64,000 nt of DNA, from contig NC_092670.1 of assembly GCF_964355755.1 (NCBI RefSeq), positions 18,227,201-18,291,200 on the forward strand, given 5' to 3'. Both the position numbers and the translations under genes were made by a program. The stretch is from Antedon mediterranea (taxonomy: Eukaryota; Echinodermata; Crinoidea; Comatulida; Antedonidae). The notes beneath the pieces are model-generated. The model made no database searches and was not told the DNA's origin. It saw nothing but the letters and a program-made list of their open reading frames with translations. Below, in pieces: positions 10,556 to 23,800 of this stretch; position 1 is the stretch's first letter; each line of letters starts with the position of its first letter.

Positions 10556-12100
10556 TTAAGTTGGTTATCTAACCACCAAAGTTAATTGGTCAAGGGCCAA
10601 CTCAAGTCTATGTCATTCCTGTAGTGTCCTACCTAGGTGTCCCTATTCATAATCATATATATTAACAATTATTTTCCAAAATTCTGTAATAAACTATTAT
10701 TTATAATAATTGAATTGAAGCCTTATTCTTTATACAAGCCTACACAAATTAACAGATTATATTTTAACTACGAATCCCAACATATCTTTAGTTTTAACTG
10801 CTGCTACTGTATAACACAATATTGTACACAAGCTATTCGAAATCCTACTGGATATTATACTGTGTTGATATGTCTATTCATCGCATTTTATCAGTTCATG
10901 AATGAATGCCACGAGTTGGCAAAATAAACATTCTTAAAAAACTTTCTACAACTGTTTTTATTGAAAATTTAATAAATAATCTGTTAAAAGTAATCATGTC
11001 TGTATCTATATTATGCTGAGGATATTTAATATTGTATCAGTTGTATTGCAATTATGATGTAATTGATGAATAAATAAATGTGAAATTAATAAATAATTGA
11101 ACAAAAAATGTAATTCAGTTATAAAGCAGCGAATTTAGTAAAAATAACATTTTTGACAAAGGTAGGTAATTTGAAATAAACTTTCATGTTTCTTAGTTTT
11201 AAAATTGTTTTACAATTATTTTATCACTCGGATATAATATGCCAAATAAGGAGTAAAATCTTTGTGTAAATTGTATGAATTTTCTTTATGCATTCAAATA
11301 TATAATTTTATTGTAATAATTACCAAATAAAAATTATTTAACAATTTAATTTTTTAGAGTTCCTAGAAAGCCAATGAATACATTATTTCATAAAATTTTC
11401 TTTAGTGTAATATCTTGACATGTAAAAATGACATAAAAATAAAACCAGTATTTCTTTATAATCATTTATTTCACTGTACAGAGATCATTAGCAACAATCT
11501 TATCTTCCAAAATTAAATGACACCTAAAAGTTTCTTCCAAACAAATTTTTTTTACAGGTACATATTGAAACTTATATTTTATTTGGGATCTCGTTGACTA
11601 AAGGAAACGGATTTCCCTGTAATTAGCGCCATACAATGCTTCTTGCAAAGAAGCCAGCAAGTACGTGTCACTATTGAAAACATAAGACGTATTTGACTGG
11701 TTTGACAAGTTCCTTAAACTGCTAGAAAAAGATCCACTCACACAGACCTGCTCAAAATAAACCAGATTGCAAATTTCCTAAGTTATTGTGAGGAATCGGC
11801 AACAAAACAACACTGGACGTTTTGCACACATTATAAACAATGAAAATATTGACCATTGCAATTTCCTTGCTAACTATCTCTGTATAAAGATTCTCTTTTG
11901 ATTACGAATATTTTAAAAGACATAAAATAATATTTCAATAATTTGAACAAAAAAATTTACTAAAATTATGAAATAATTTCGTATAACAAATTGAATACAA
12001 CAATAGTGTATATCTGATTACCATCTACCACTTGGTCAAATGTGTTGATGATCAGCGGCAAATACATTTTTGTAATTCCTCCCATCGTACATCATCTCTG
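10556..12100. other. Intergenic DNA and probable 3' UTR of the CDK gene
   Basis: No gene is visible. On the minus strand the first good polyadenylation hexamer after the kinase stop codon is AATAAA at 11583-11578, giving a 3' UTR of roughly 520 nt. A second hexamer lies near 11466-11471. Confidence 0.4.
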
Positions 12101-15100
12101 CTAGAACCTGTAGCCATGTCCCGACGAACCATCTGGTATGCGTCTTGTAGACTGCAGATCCGAGTCAGATCTTTTATAGCCACTTGCTCCTCGGCCAGCA
12201 GGCATAGCACCAGTCTTGTATCGTTTGTTATCACCACTAGAATTGCTAGAAGGTGGGCGATGATCTTCTTTTACAGCCTCATGGGATGCATCAGTTCTGG
12301 ACGTACCTTGCATTGCCAACATCTGTAGCAAAGCTGCCTTCACACCTGGGGTGGCATAATTGTTTTTATCTTCCTCCTTTTCAGGAGAGTCTGGTGGAGG
12401 AGGTCCTAATGGTGTCGGAGGCTTCCAGGAAGAACGTGATCCTCCTTCACTACCACCACCAGAATCAGACGAGGCTCGTGAACTTCCGTAACTAGGTCCA
12501 TGATTACTAGTATTAAAATCGGCTAACATCCCATAGGGCCCGGTGCTTGAATGCCCTCCAGTTCTTTCCGTGCCAGAATCATTCTCCCTTCTTCTCTCCT
12601 TTGAGGGAGCCCTTCCAGGAGTACTAGAATCAGACTGAGAATTCGGGTTCTCAGCTTTTTTAATGGCAGTCTCTGTGACGGCAGCGGCGCTCTTCAACTG
12701 TTTGTTCAAATTTTCCAGTAGTTTAATCGTGGTTGCATCTACCTTCATGTTCAATGCTTTTCCCAATTGGTGGACATTCATTTCGGGATGAGTTTGCAGT
12801 AACCCCAGAAGCTTAGTGATGGTCTTTTGCGTGGCATCATCACTAGCATTTGAATCCTCCTGTGCTGCTGCTGATGTAGTAGGTTGAGGAGTTACACTTT
12901 TGGAGCTGGATACATCTACATCACTTATACCTGGTATTGGAACATTATCGTCAGTTGTAAGGCCTAGACCCGCGTCTTTTCTTTGCTGATGCAAAGACTT
13001 GCTGGAACTGCTGGATGATTGTTGACTTTTTTCTAATCTTTCCATTCTCCGCTTCTTCTTACTCCACAACTCATGACAATCCTGCCAAGTTGGTAGACTA
13101 CAGAGAAACCAAAAACACATTTGAAAAAAAAAACTTGAAAAATAAAAACACTAACAACAAAATTATGACAGACCTTGTGGTTAGAAATCTTAGTATGAGC
13201 TTACTTTGGTGGTGGTATCTTCTTTGGATCAATAGATTTCAACCAGGGGCAGTCAAGAGCCTCAACAGCCTGGATCCTCTTGGCAGGATCCAATGTCAAC
13301 ATCTTATCCAATAGATCCAAGGCATTACGTGGTAACCTGCAGTAATAACACATACCATACAAGTGTGTTGTCATCCACACAAACATCTTACAAATTGTAA
13401 ACATATTAAAAACTGAACAAATGTTATACTCTACTTACAAAATCCAAAAACATATTTTTAGATAAAACAGCTCACTCCATCCCTGCTACAATGTTATATT
13501 AAATCAACAGTATTCGATTATTGGTACAATAAACAGAATTAATATAAAAATTGTTAGTGGAAAAATCATTTAGTATGTACTTACAAGGCGAATTCATCTC
13601 TAAGTCTGCGTGAGTACTGTTTCTTAGGCTTGATGGTGTTAAAGAAAGGTAGTTTAATGACCTCCGGCCAAACTGCAGGGCTAGGTGATCCGCAAACTCT
13701 ACTTATAAGGTCTAACTGAGCTATTTCCTGATTCGCCTGAAAGATTGGCTTTCGTGTGAATAGCTCTCCCAGAATGCATCCACAGCTCCAGACATCAATT
13801 GATGGTCCGTACCTCTCCTCCCCAAGGAGTAACTCAGGAGGTCGATACCACAATGTGATCACCTTGTTTGTGTATGGACGTGACTTATCGTCTGCGTGAT
13901 AAAGTCTTGCTAGACCAAAATCAGCTAATTTTATTTCACCCTGAAATTGGTAAGAGCTAATGCTATTCAAACTAGTCGAAGATTCATTAAGAATAATTAA
14001 ACAGGACATTTCATATCCATTTTACTAATAGTCGAGTATAAATTTAAAGCAACATAAATATCAGAGGGACAAAAAGAATGTTTACAAATTGTTTTAAAAG
14101 AAATTATTTTACTTTAATAATAACAGTAATATATGTGTTATATTTATTTGTTATACAAACATTTTGTAATGAAAACTATTTTTAGTAAAGTTACGTTTGC
14201 GGTTCCAAAATGAAATAAAGTATGGTTGAGAATGTCTCAAGATTTCGGTTGTTATGTTACAACCGTCTTCTGGAGAAAAGTTTTGCAAACCTTTAAAAAA
14301 TAATGAAAATTATTTCATTTATTTTTCTTACAGTATAAGTTAAAACACAAGATTGAAATTTGAATTAGTCCAAGAAAAATAATAAAAAATTGACTGACCT
14401 TATTATTTAATAATATATTAGAACATTTGATATCTCTATGTAGAAAGTTTTTCTTATGACAATATGCTAAGCCATCCAGAAGCTGCTTCATGTAACTTCG
14501 TATATGCTCTTCATGAAAGTTGACCAAGCCCGACTCTAATAGACCCATTAGGTCATGGTCCATGTATTCAAACACTAAGTAGAAGGCACCTAAAAACAAA
14601 CATACAAATACCAGTCAATGGAATTAGGAGACCTACAGTATGGAAAAGATGTAAAATTGAATCGCTTCACACAAAGTAGAAACAATTCAAACCACTAATT
14701 TCTCTGAAGTGAATTCGTAGCAGAAAGAGAGGGATTTGAAGGATGGAAACATGAATATGACGTTTTAGATTCATGCAAACAAATTCGCCTAGTGATAATG
14801 ATAATAATGATAATCGGCTTTAACTGAGAATTAATTTTAAGTTCACAGAGGTTCCAATTTAAAGCACGAGAGGATATTTACAAAAACATCTTAGGCATCG
14901 GAGTCTATAGTCAACAATGCCTTGCATTGTTGATGTTAGCAGCCTGTTGTACATTTTCACTTTTAGACCCTGTAGTGGAGAGTATAAATTACATTATCAG
15001 GATTTTTCCCCCTTTGCACCAAGATTTAAATCTCAAGACCTGAAGGTGGTATGAATTCAACATTTGATGCTAACCTTTATCTTTTCTAAAATCCAATGCA

Positions 15101-17508
15101 TCTTGCTTATCTGTAACTATTTCACGCAAGTTGACAATACTTGGATGATTGAGCTGACGCAAGATCTTTATCTCCCGTATCGCCGTGATTGGGAAACCTT
15201 CCTTTTCGTTGTCTAATCTCACTTTCTTTAAGGCAACCATCTCCTCTGTTAAAAACAAAATTGAATGTTTTTATAGACCGCATTCCATGATTTAATATTT
15301 CATTAAAAAAAAAACCATGGGTGGAAATATGCAGTGTTACGTAAACCAATCATTGCTTCCTTACTGTAGATACAAAGGGGACACTGTGGGTCCATAAAGT
15401 ATTCCTTAATAGTTCTACTGTATCCTAAATTCTGGAATTCAAATGTTGCGCAAGTCATATTTTTTTAACACTTTAAATAGAGAAAGATTGAGAATTTATG
15501 AGTGATATAGTCTTATACAGTAAGAGAGGGTTAATAGTACATGACCTGTCATATGTATTTTATGTTACAACCAAACCTAAGAATTATGGATGCAATTTAT
15601 ATTGGTGGAGGGTGAAATTACAAAGTAGGTTTACATCAAATTTTAGCATTTATCATTAACCCAGCCATTTAATGGTAGTCATCCATCATTTTTTAATTAT
15701 GATCTTTCTTGTTGTAGACGTCCACTTTATTTTCATTTTTTTTTCTGTTTCCCACCCCTTAGCTACATTCCATAATAATCACCTGTGTGTTTATCTTTAG
15801 CTTTGTACACTTGTCCATAGGTACCTTCACCCACTGGTGCAATGATGTTGAAAACATCAACACACCTTTCTCCCCACTCAGTCTCTTTGGCAGCTCTTAG
15901 TTCTCTTTGTACCTTTCGGTTCCTCCAAGATGGCACTGTCTCTTTCTTCTTTTTAACTTTGGGGTTAACAACATGGGCTACCTTTGGTGGCCTTTCTTTA
16001 GCTTTGGAAGTGTGTTCTTTAACTGGAGGTGTTCTTTCTTTAGTTCCCAATGACGGAGGTAGAGGTAAACCCATGATTTTATTAACAGTCTTGTCATCTT
16101 TTGACCGTTTTGTTGGAACAACTGGTTCTCGTTCTTCATCAGACAAGGATGTTGATGAAGAAGACGACATTGGCGTATTCTCCTTCTTCCCAATGACAGG
16201 TGGGAAAGGAAGATCAGGTAGGGTTGGTATATGTCCACTTGGTGGCGCTGTCTTTGGAGTTTTTTTTGGTGTGCCTAATTCCTTTAGCATTTCTTCCTTT
16301 TTAACCCCCTTTGTTATTATAAGGTTATCCATGTGCCTCGAGCTACCTCTTGCAACAACTTTGTTAGTTTGTTCTTCAATGTTAAGGGCCATTTTATCTG
16401 GAATAGGCTCGGGTTTAATATCATTTTTAATAGTAACTTTAATAGGAGAGTCTGCATATTTAGTTTCTGGTTTCTTTTGTACCATTTCTAATTTATCACC
16501 ACCTTCCTTTGGTGGTGCTTTTAAATGGTGGTGACTTGTTTTTTTATTCATGTTTCTTTTACTGATTAATTCAGCTGCCAATGTTGACGCGAAACTTTTG
16601 TCACCATCATCTGGACTTCTCCGCCGGGATCTGATTGATGGTGATCTAGACCTGGAATGGTAGCCATGATTTAGCCGGTTACGTCTAGAACTGTGAATGA
16701 GAACATTAAGCATCCAAAGGTATAGTTATAAATAAGGAATAAAACAAACCAGAAGAATAAAAATAGTCAACAATATTTTATATAAAACATTAATCAAAAT
16801 AAAACAATCACAAACTTTCATCAATATTAATATCAATAACAAATAGATTGTTAAAAATCCTGCAAACAAATTAAATTGTTCAACCTCCTACCTGATATCT
16901 GGGGACCTCGGTGAGTCAGGGCTTCTTCGTCGCGGACTAGGAGAATGTATTCTGTTATATGCCATTGGTGGTGAATGACGGGATTTAAAAGGAGGACTTG
17001 GACTCCGACGTAAAGGTCGCCTAGGAAGTTCATGCCTCCTTTCATCAGAGGATGTTGGTCTATAAGCACGTGGTTGTTCGGGAGAAGGGCTGTATCGATA
17101 TGCCCGTGGTGGTTGTTGTTGTTGTTCTACTGGGGACATCTTTCTTTTTGATGAAGATGATGGTCGTGATCGGTGACCATGACTACTACTACTACTTTTA
17201 CCTTTAGCAGCTTGACTGCGTTTATGCATTTTTATTAGAGTTCCTGGCGATAAACTTCCTCTCCTTGAACGCGACTTCTCGACTTCAGGAGAAACAGGCG
17301 CTGGTGAGTTCTGCCATTGGAAGTTGTCTTCCTCACTACTAATATCGTCATATTCAACTAGTTTTGTCACTTTCTGTAAAAGTATCTTGTCCTTTTTATG
17401 ACGAGATGGACGAGGCTTCTTATGTTTTTTATGTCGTGTTGACGATGATGGGCTTGGCCTATGATGTGGACTTCGGCTTCTGCGCCGGGTGCCACGAGAA
17501 CTAGGCAT
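12101..17508 (-). CDS. CDK12/CDK13: Cyclin-dependent kinase 12/13 (RNA polymerase II CTD kinase)
   Basis: Seven coding exons, 17508-16892, 16690-15783, 15245-15075, 14589-14399, 13940-13585, 13336-13205 and 13097-12101, encode 1123 aa (human CDK12 and CDK13 about 1500). With cyclin K this kinase phosphorylates the polymerase II CTD during elongation. The N-terminus is RS-rich and carries [14 protein letters not shown] (50-63), a CDK12/13 hallmark. The kinase domain is about 486-780: GEGTYG (493-498), Lys515, PITAIRE (527-533), HRD (616-618), DFG (636-638), and activating Thr658 in [10 protein letters not shown]. The extension [12 protein letters not shown] (from 798) is the known CDK12/13 C-terminal helix and basic patch. 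[20 protein letters not shown] and AALLQML in the tail also match vertebrate CDK12. The acceptor TTTCAG just upstream of the ATG implies at least one noncoding 5' exon. All catalytic residues are present. Confidence 0.97.
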
Positions 17509-17521
17509 TCTTGATAATTCA

Positions 17522-20500
17522 CTGAAAGAAGAAAATGAAAGTCTGTAAAAATATATATACATAAAATGTTGTTCCCAAATCCAACGCCTAAATTTTACAG
17601 TATAAAGATTTTGGAATTAAAATTCTTGAAATATCATCTGTTTGTTTATTTTGTTTTCTATAATATTTCCTGTGTGATAATTCTAGAGCAGTACTATAAG
17701 AGTCGCTTAACTCAAGTTAAATTATATCATAATACATTAAAAAACTTATTTATGTAGGCTAGCAACATTTTGAAGGCAAACATTTTACAAAAAATACATG
17801 ACATTCTTTATGCTTTACCAAAAGGAAAAACATATAAACATAAAATAACTTAAAACCAGATGAATTTTTTAAGAGAAAATGGGACAAAAGTTTGCGCAGA
17901 TTACTGTATTTTGACACCTTTTTGTCAAGCCTATCAAATTTCAATTTGAAAAGGTTGGAGGGTATAACCCGGTTATTTCCCTTAAAGATATTTCAATGCG
18001 ATTGCAAGCAAGAAGACCACCTGATTATCAATCCGAAAAGTTCTTTAGTGACTGCAGTAAACATACAGTAATGTTTACCAAATAATTTGTTCATTTTTTT
18101 CATTTCATAAACACACATTGTCTTTACACACACAACTCATTAATGCTTTTTTAATGTGAAATTGGTTAAAGTTCAAAAGCATGTGCTGGTATTTGCCAAG
18201 TTAAAATATTCAATAGTGGACACAAGTGAGTGATAGCATATTAGTGACGACCCCGATCTAATTGTAAATGCACAATATTAATTTCCTTTTACAGTACAAA
18301 TTGTCAGGCCAGTTTTTTTTATGGAGATCATTAACTGGTTGCACTCAGATGCTGGCAAACATAGACTTCAAACTTTTTGATTAATTGGATGAGCTTTCAA
18401 CAGTCGTATTGAAGATTTTTTTTCCAGTTATTCATGTAGCGGCTTGATGTAACAAATACCGATTATAATTTTAGGCCACTAGTATCAGTTTTGTATGCGA
18501 CCATATGTGCCTGGCTATTGATCAGGTTCGCTTTTAAAAAAGTTATCAATTCAAAAATTCTGTTACAAGTCTAGAGAATAGCCTAGATGATGAAGTAAAG
18601 GCATGGACAAAATAATACAGGAGGTCTACATACAGGTACGTAGGTCCTTTAGCCAAGGCCTAAACTAAACAAACTTTGTAAATGACCGACTTTAAAAAAA
18701 AAATTCATACATTTTTTTCTTAAAGGTACAAACAAGAATATAGACTAGTAGCTAGGCCTAGACTTATTGTATGAGCTACGAATATATTAATAGGCCCTTA
18801 GCTAGGCCGACTTAACTACCCAACTAGCCTAATTACTAAGGCTACAATAAAACGCTAGGCTAGCTAGCCGTTACCGCTAGCTAGACTAAAAACACACTAT
18901 ATAAAAATTATTACGTTATAGTTTAAAGACCCCTTCCCTGCAATTTTGGACGTTTTTTGGAAAATAATACATATATATCACTTTAAAAACATTAAACCAT
19001 GTCATTCCTTGTCTTAAATGTACGTTTTATGGTAAATTATGATAAAAAGTGAGAAACAATGCACTACCTAAGTAGCTCGCGGCGATCGACCTCTCGTGGA
19101 CGGTCTTAGGCCTAGCCTAGCTAGGCTTAGTTTTGTAGGCCTAGCTGGTAAACATCGATAACGTACGAACATCGTACGCTAGCTATATACCTAGCCTGAC
19201 GTTGTATAGTTGCTGCATTAATTGTCTTTCTATTTTTGCCAGACTCCGTTGATACAAATTGGGGAAAACCCGGTATTTTCGCTGAAAAGTTAGGAGTCTT
19301 CTATTTGTTTTGGCTTTACGATCGATCGAAAAGTGGGCGAATTACAGGTGAAAAACAAAAATATCAATCCGCGCGCAATGCATTTTGGGATTTATAGCGG
19401 GCCGCTATAATTATTAGAATCGATTTATTTTTCACATTTTTAACCGTTTAAAGACGAAAAAAGTTATCGCAATAGGACCATATAGTATTATTTTTACATT
19501 AAATATAGTTTGTGATCTTAAATTAGATCTAAAAAACGTAGGGAATGGGGCTTTAAGACAGGTAGGACAAATGTTTACTGTATGTATAATGTATTAATTA
19601 TTAATTAACTACCTATAAAATGGGCTGCTTCTTAAAATGTTGAGCTCGATGCCGGTGAATCCATGAAATCAATTTTATTGACAAAAAAGTCAAATGCCCT
19701 GCAGGAGAATCAGTGACATTTTTTTTACCAAAATGTTTTGCTTCAGCCTTCTCTGAAAATGTTTGAGCAAATTCTTGATTAGCTTAGCTCTGTATGTAAG
19801 CGCAGTAACCCTGCAACTACTTGGTCCTAGGCTATCAGAATGTGGCGACCACGCACGGCGGATACAACTAGGCCTAATCACTAGGCTACCCCGAAGCAGT
19901 TTTCCAGCCTCCCTCTCAAATTGTTCTCTCTGTAGTTGAGTTAGGCTCGGCTCTTACCTACACAGCAATTTTCGATTGTCTTTATTGTCAAGTATTTTCA
20001 CAAATTATTTCCAAATACGTCTTCTGTTTATAGTATCCAATAAATTAGTCAAATTCAGCAACAAACAAACGTATGAAATGTACTTGATTCATGACATTTT
20101 CCAATTAATTTCCAATGAAAAAAAACCCCGAAATCTTGTCTTGTTTCTCGTTACATTGGGTCGGTAAAAAACCGTAATTTCTGCTTGTAAATTATGTAAA
20201 TATGAGACAATATTTCTCTCGCCGTACTCCTCTATGTTGATTGTTCATTTTAAATCACTTATATATTATATTTATTGCTGATTTTCGTGATAAAATTCGA
20301 TTTTTTGTCTTAAAATTTTGATTCTTAATTTCCTTACAGTCTAGTCAGCAATTTCAGGAACTCAGAAGGATTGTGGGTTGGAAAACTTCGCCTACGTAGA
20401 TGAATGACGTCATAGATATGGTTCCCGGTGTTTTCCCAGGGTCGTTTTCACGTTTTTGACCCTAAAACTAGCATTTTTCATTTTTATATGAACATTTACA

Positions 20501-20879
20501 ATAATGTCAAGTATCAAGCAAGTAAAAGGTATTGAGATACACATTGTACTTTTAATATTATTATTAGTATTTATAGGTAATCTGCCAAAGATAGGCATAG
20601 GCCTAGACTTATTTAGTTAGCCCTAGGCCTTCCTTATCACCAGCACTATCATAGTCTTTTGAATTGTTTTTGGTGCCTGGAAAACGAGGAATTGCAGTAT
20701 AGGGTAGGCTAGGCTAAAAGTTTGTACATGGTTTATTAATATTGTACGGCAATGTATGTATATATATGTATTTAATTTTCTCAGTGTATCTATCATTAAC
20801 TATTGAATATTATTAATTAATTAAGAAGAGTTTAATTCAGATTCATTCAGCGTTAATTTTTCAAAACCTTTTCTTTCAT
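17522..20879. promoter_or_regulatory. Head-to-head interval between the CDK12/13 and WDR24 genes
   Basis: The two genes diverge from this 3.36-kb interval. A ZNF143/Staf-like motif lies at about 19375-19397 (GCAATGCATTTTGGGA, continuing TTTATAG), next to a CpG-bearing inverted repeat TTATAGC-GGGCC-GCTATAA. A strong minus-strand donor, TAG|GTAAGAG, ends at 19958 and could close a noncoding first exon of the kinase gene. A CRE palindrome TGACGTCA is at about 20405-20412. TAGGCCTA-type motifs are dense at 18590-19180 and 20590-20720. No coding exon is supported. Which motif marks which start site cannot be decided from sequence. Confidence 0.5.
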
Positions 20880-23800
20880 ATGATAGCTGTGGACTCGAGC
20901 ACAGCAAGACGGATACAACTCAAGCTTGAGCAGCCAGTGCAAGGTATTAATGCACTAGACCTACAGGGATCTGGAGACAAAGATCATGTGGTAGTTGCTG
21001 GAAGAAATGGTAAAGCCATCTCATTCTCTTTTTCATTTAATTCCATGCAGGATGCCCAACAAAGCCTCCCCAATAGATCTAAAATGCATCTAACAGGAGC
21101 CAATCCTGATTTGGTTTGCTGAGATGACGTCCAAACTGTGCTGTGTTTGAGGAGGCCCTCTAGTTAGTCGATCTGCGACAGGTTAAAATGCCTCACCAGT
21201 TATATACAGTATCTCTAGAATCTAGATAAACCCACCATATGACATTATGAGTAATAATTTTCAATTACAATTGTTTTATTTTTCAGTATTCAAAATCTTT
21301 AAAGTTGAGAATAATCGCTTTACAGAGAAGATGGATTTAAGAGTGGGCAAAATCAACTTGAATCTAAGCTGTACCGATGTAGTCTGGCATCCCTCACAAG
21401 GTACTGATTGACCATTGAAAACATTTTCCAAAAACCTCATTTGACAGCACAATCATATACAAGGCTTAGCACATTATACTTTACATAAATGTAGAGAACT
21501 TTATTACTTGCTAAATTCACTCTGTTTCATGTTACTTTAGCAAATATTTTGGCAAGCTGTGCAACGAATGGAGCTGTTTTAACGTGGAACCTAGAGAACA
21601 TGCGTAGGTCAAAGCAAGATAAAGTATTGACGGACCATTCACAGACTGTAAATAAAGTCTGTTTTCATCCCAAAGAACCTGACATCATGTATAGTGGTTC
21701 CAATGATCAAACAGTCCGCAGCTTTGTAAGTTTTTGTCATATACAGTAGCATTATAGCAAGGATTATTTAAATGATAAATGCTGCCCTTTTATATGCATA
21801 TCCAGGGGTTAGCTAAAATTACATTACAAACTATTTTTTACAGACTATCAATATTATTATGTTAACGCTCCCCTGTTAAATAATTCCTAGATAGGCACCA
21901 GATTTTCATTTTAAAATTCATTTTCAGGATCTGCGACAACCAGCAGAAACGGCGTGTGTAGCAGTGTATAAAGCTCAAGACCGTGTTCGTTATGTAGAGT
22001 ACGATCCTCATCACTATTTCAACTTTGCCTCAGCGACTGAAGCAGGCAACATCATGGTTTGTTTGTTTGTTTATTAAATTTTCCACACACATCAAATAAT
22101 ACAGTTGTACATTCGAATAAAACATAGATTAATTATAAGTTAGATTAAGAGAAACATGAGTGGATGGAGGTCAAATAAGTTCAAAGAACTTTAGGGCTGA
22201 CCCCCATGGTAACAATGTTTATTACGAAATATTAATAAGTCAAATATTAAAAAATAAACTTCATAAAAATATACTACTCTATGTGATAATATTTGTAGTA
22301 TAATTAATTAGGAAATTTATTCTAAAGAAATATTTAATTAATTCATTTTTATATTTAATTTATTTTCAAGATATGGGATTCCAGACGGACGGATAAATAT
22401 ATACTTCAATACACAACGCATTTTGGGCCAACGTTTGGAATCGCTTGGCACCCAGACGAAAAAAACAAGTTAGCAACCTGTGGCAGAGATAAATCTATTA
22501 AGGTTTGTTAAGATATATTATGGTTATCAGGTGTTTCCAGGGAAAGATTAGTGGCTGCATTTGTGCGAAACTAAGCTAACCGTTTTCTTAATATTTATGT
22601 TTTTTGCACACTCTCTACCATGGTAGTGAATAATCTCTAGCCCAGGATCTACTCTTGTGCTCAATGTCCATTTACCCCAGTATCCTACCCTTGGCCTTTG
22701 AAAAGCAAATTATTTGCTACTAATAAAGGATGAAAAGCTGTTAAATTACCCTATATGATCAAGTATAATCCCATGCTTCAGAGTATAGTCCCACCCTCTT
22801 ATGTTAGATACATTATGGACATAAGAATTTTATACATTGTTAATGCAGTCCGAATATAATCTCACCCCTAACCCTAACTCAAATGTCTTACCCATATCCC
22901 CATGCGACTATACTTGGTCATATAAGGTAATAATGGCGAAATCAATATGTTTATATATTCTGAATAGAACTGTAGCTCCTCAAACATAATAGAAACTCAA
23001 CATTTCTATTCAGAACCATTTATATGTGGTGTATACCGCATCATTATATTATCATTTAAATTAATTAAATTTTTGTCTATTAATATAGATTTGGAAGTGG
23101 GATGGTTATAGTTTAATACAGGAACATGTGATCAACACATTTGCACCAGTTTCCAATATCAAATGGCGTTCTCAAAAAAAGTACCACATCACAAGCTGTT
23201 CTTTAAACATAGATAGAAGTATTTACATTTGGGATGTTCGCCGCCCTTTCATCCCGTTGGCTTTGTTTGAAGAACATAAAGACGTAGTTACAGGTATGAA
23301 ATGCCAATTGACATGTTGTTTCAGGTATGGAATGCCAATTGACATGTTGTTTCAGGTATGGAATGCCAATTGACATGTAGTTACAGGTATGGAATGCCAA
23401 TTGACATGTAGTTTCAGGTATGAAATGCCAATTGACATGTTGTTTCAGGTATGGAATGCCAATTGACATGTTGTTTCAGGTATGGAATGCCAATTGACAT
23501 GTTGTTTCAGGTATGGAATGCCAATTGACATGTTGTTTCAGGTATGGAATGCCAATTGACATGTAGTTATTTATTACGTTTGTTTACCAATATTTTGTTG
23601 TTGTTTTTTATGTGAAGGCCTTGCGTGGAGAGAAGATGCGCAGACTTTTATATCAGGGGGTAAAGATAGTATGCTAATACAACATGTGTTTAAAGATGGG
23701 AAGAAACCAGAACAAGATGCTGTGAGTATAAATAATAATAAATAGTCATCTACTTTGTATAAAGACACACAACATTGCATGTTCAATTTGTTTTCTACTA

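Noticed and set aside
15842-16534. 230-residue plus-strand open frame
   Set aside because: It is the antisense of the third CDK12/13 exon (second coding exon), whose minus-strand frame is conserved and spliced.
23291-23569. CRISPR-like regular array
   Set aside because: Units are contiguous with no unique spacers and lie in a eukaryotic intron; it is a minisatellite.
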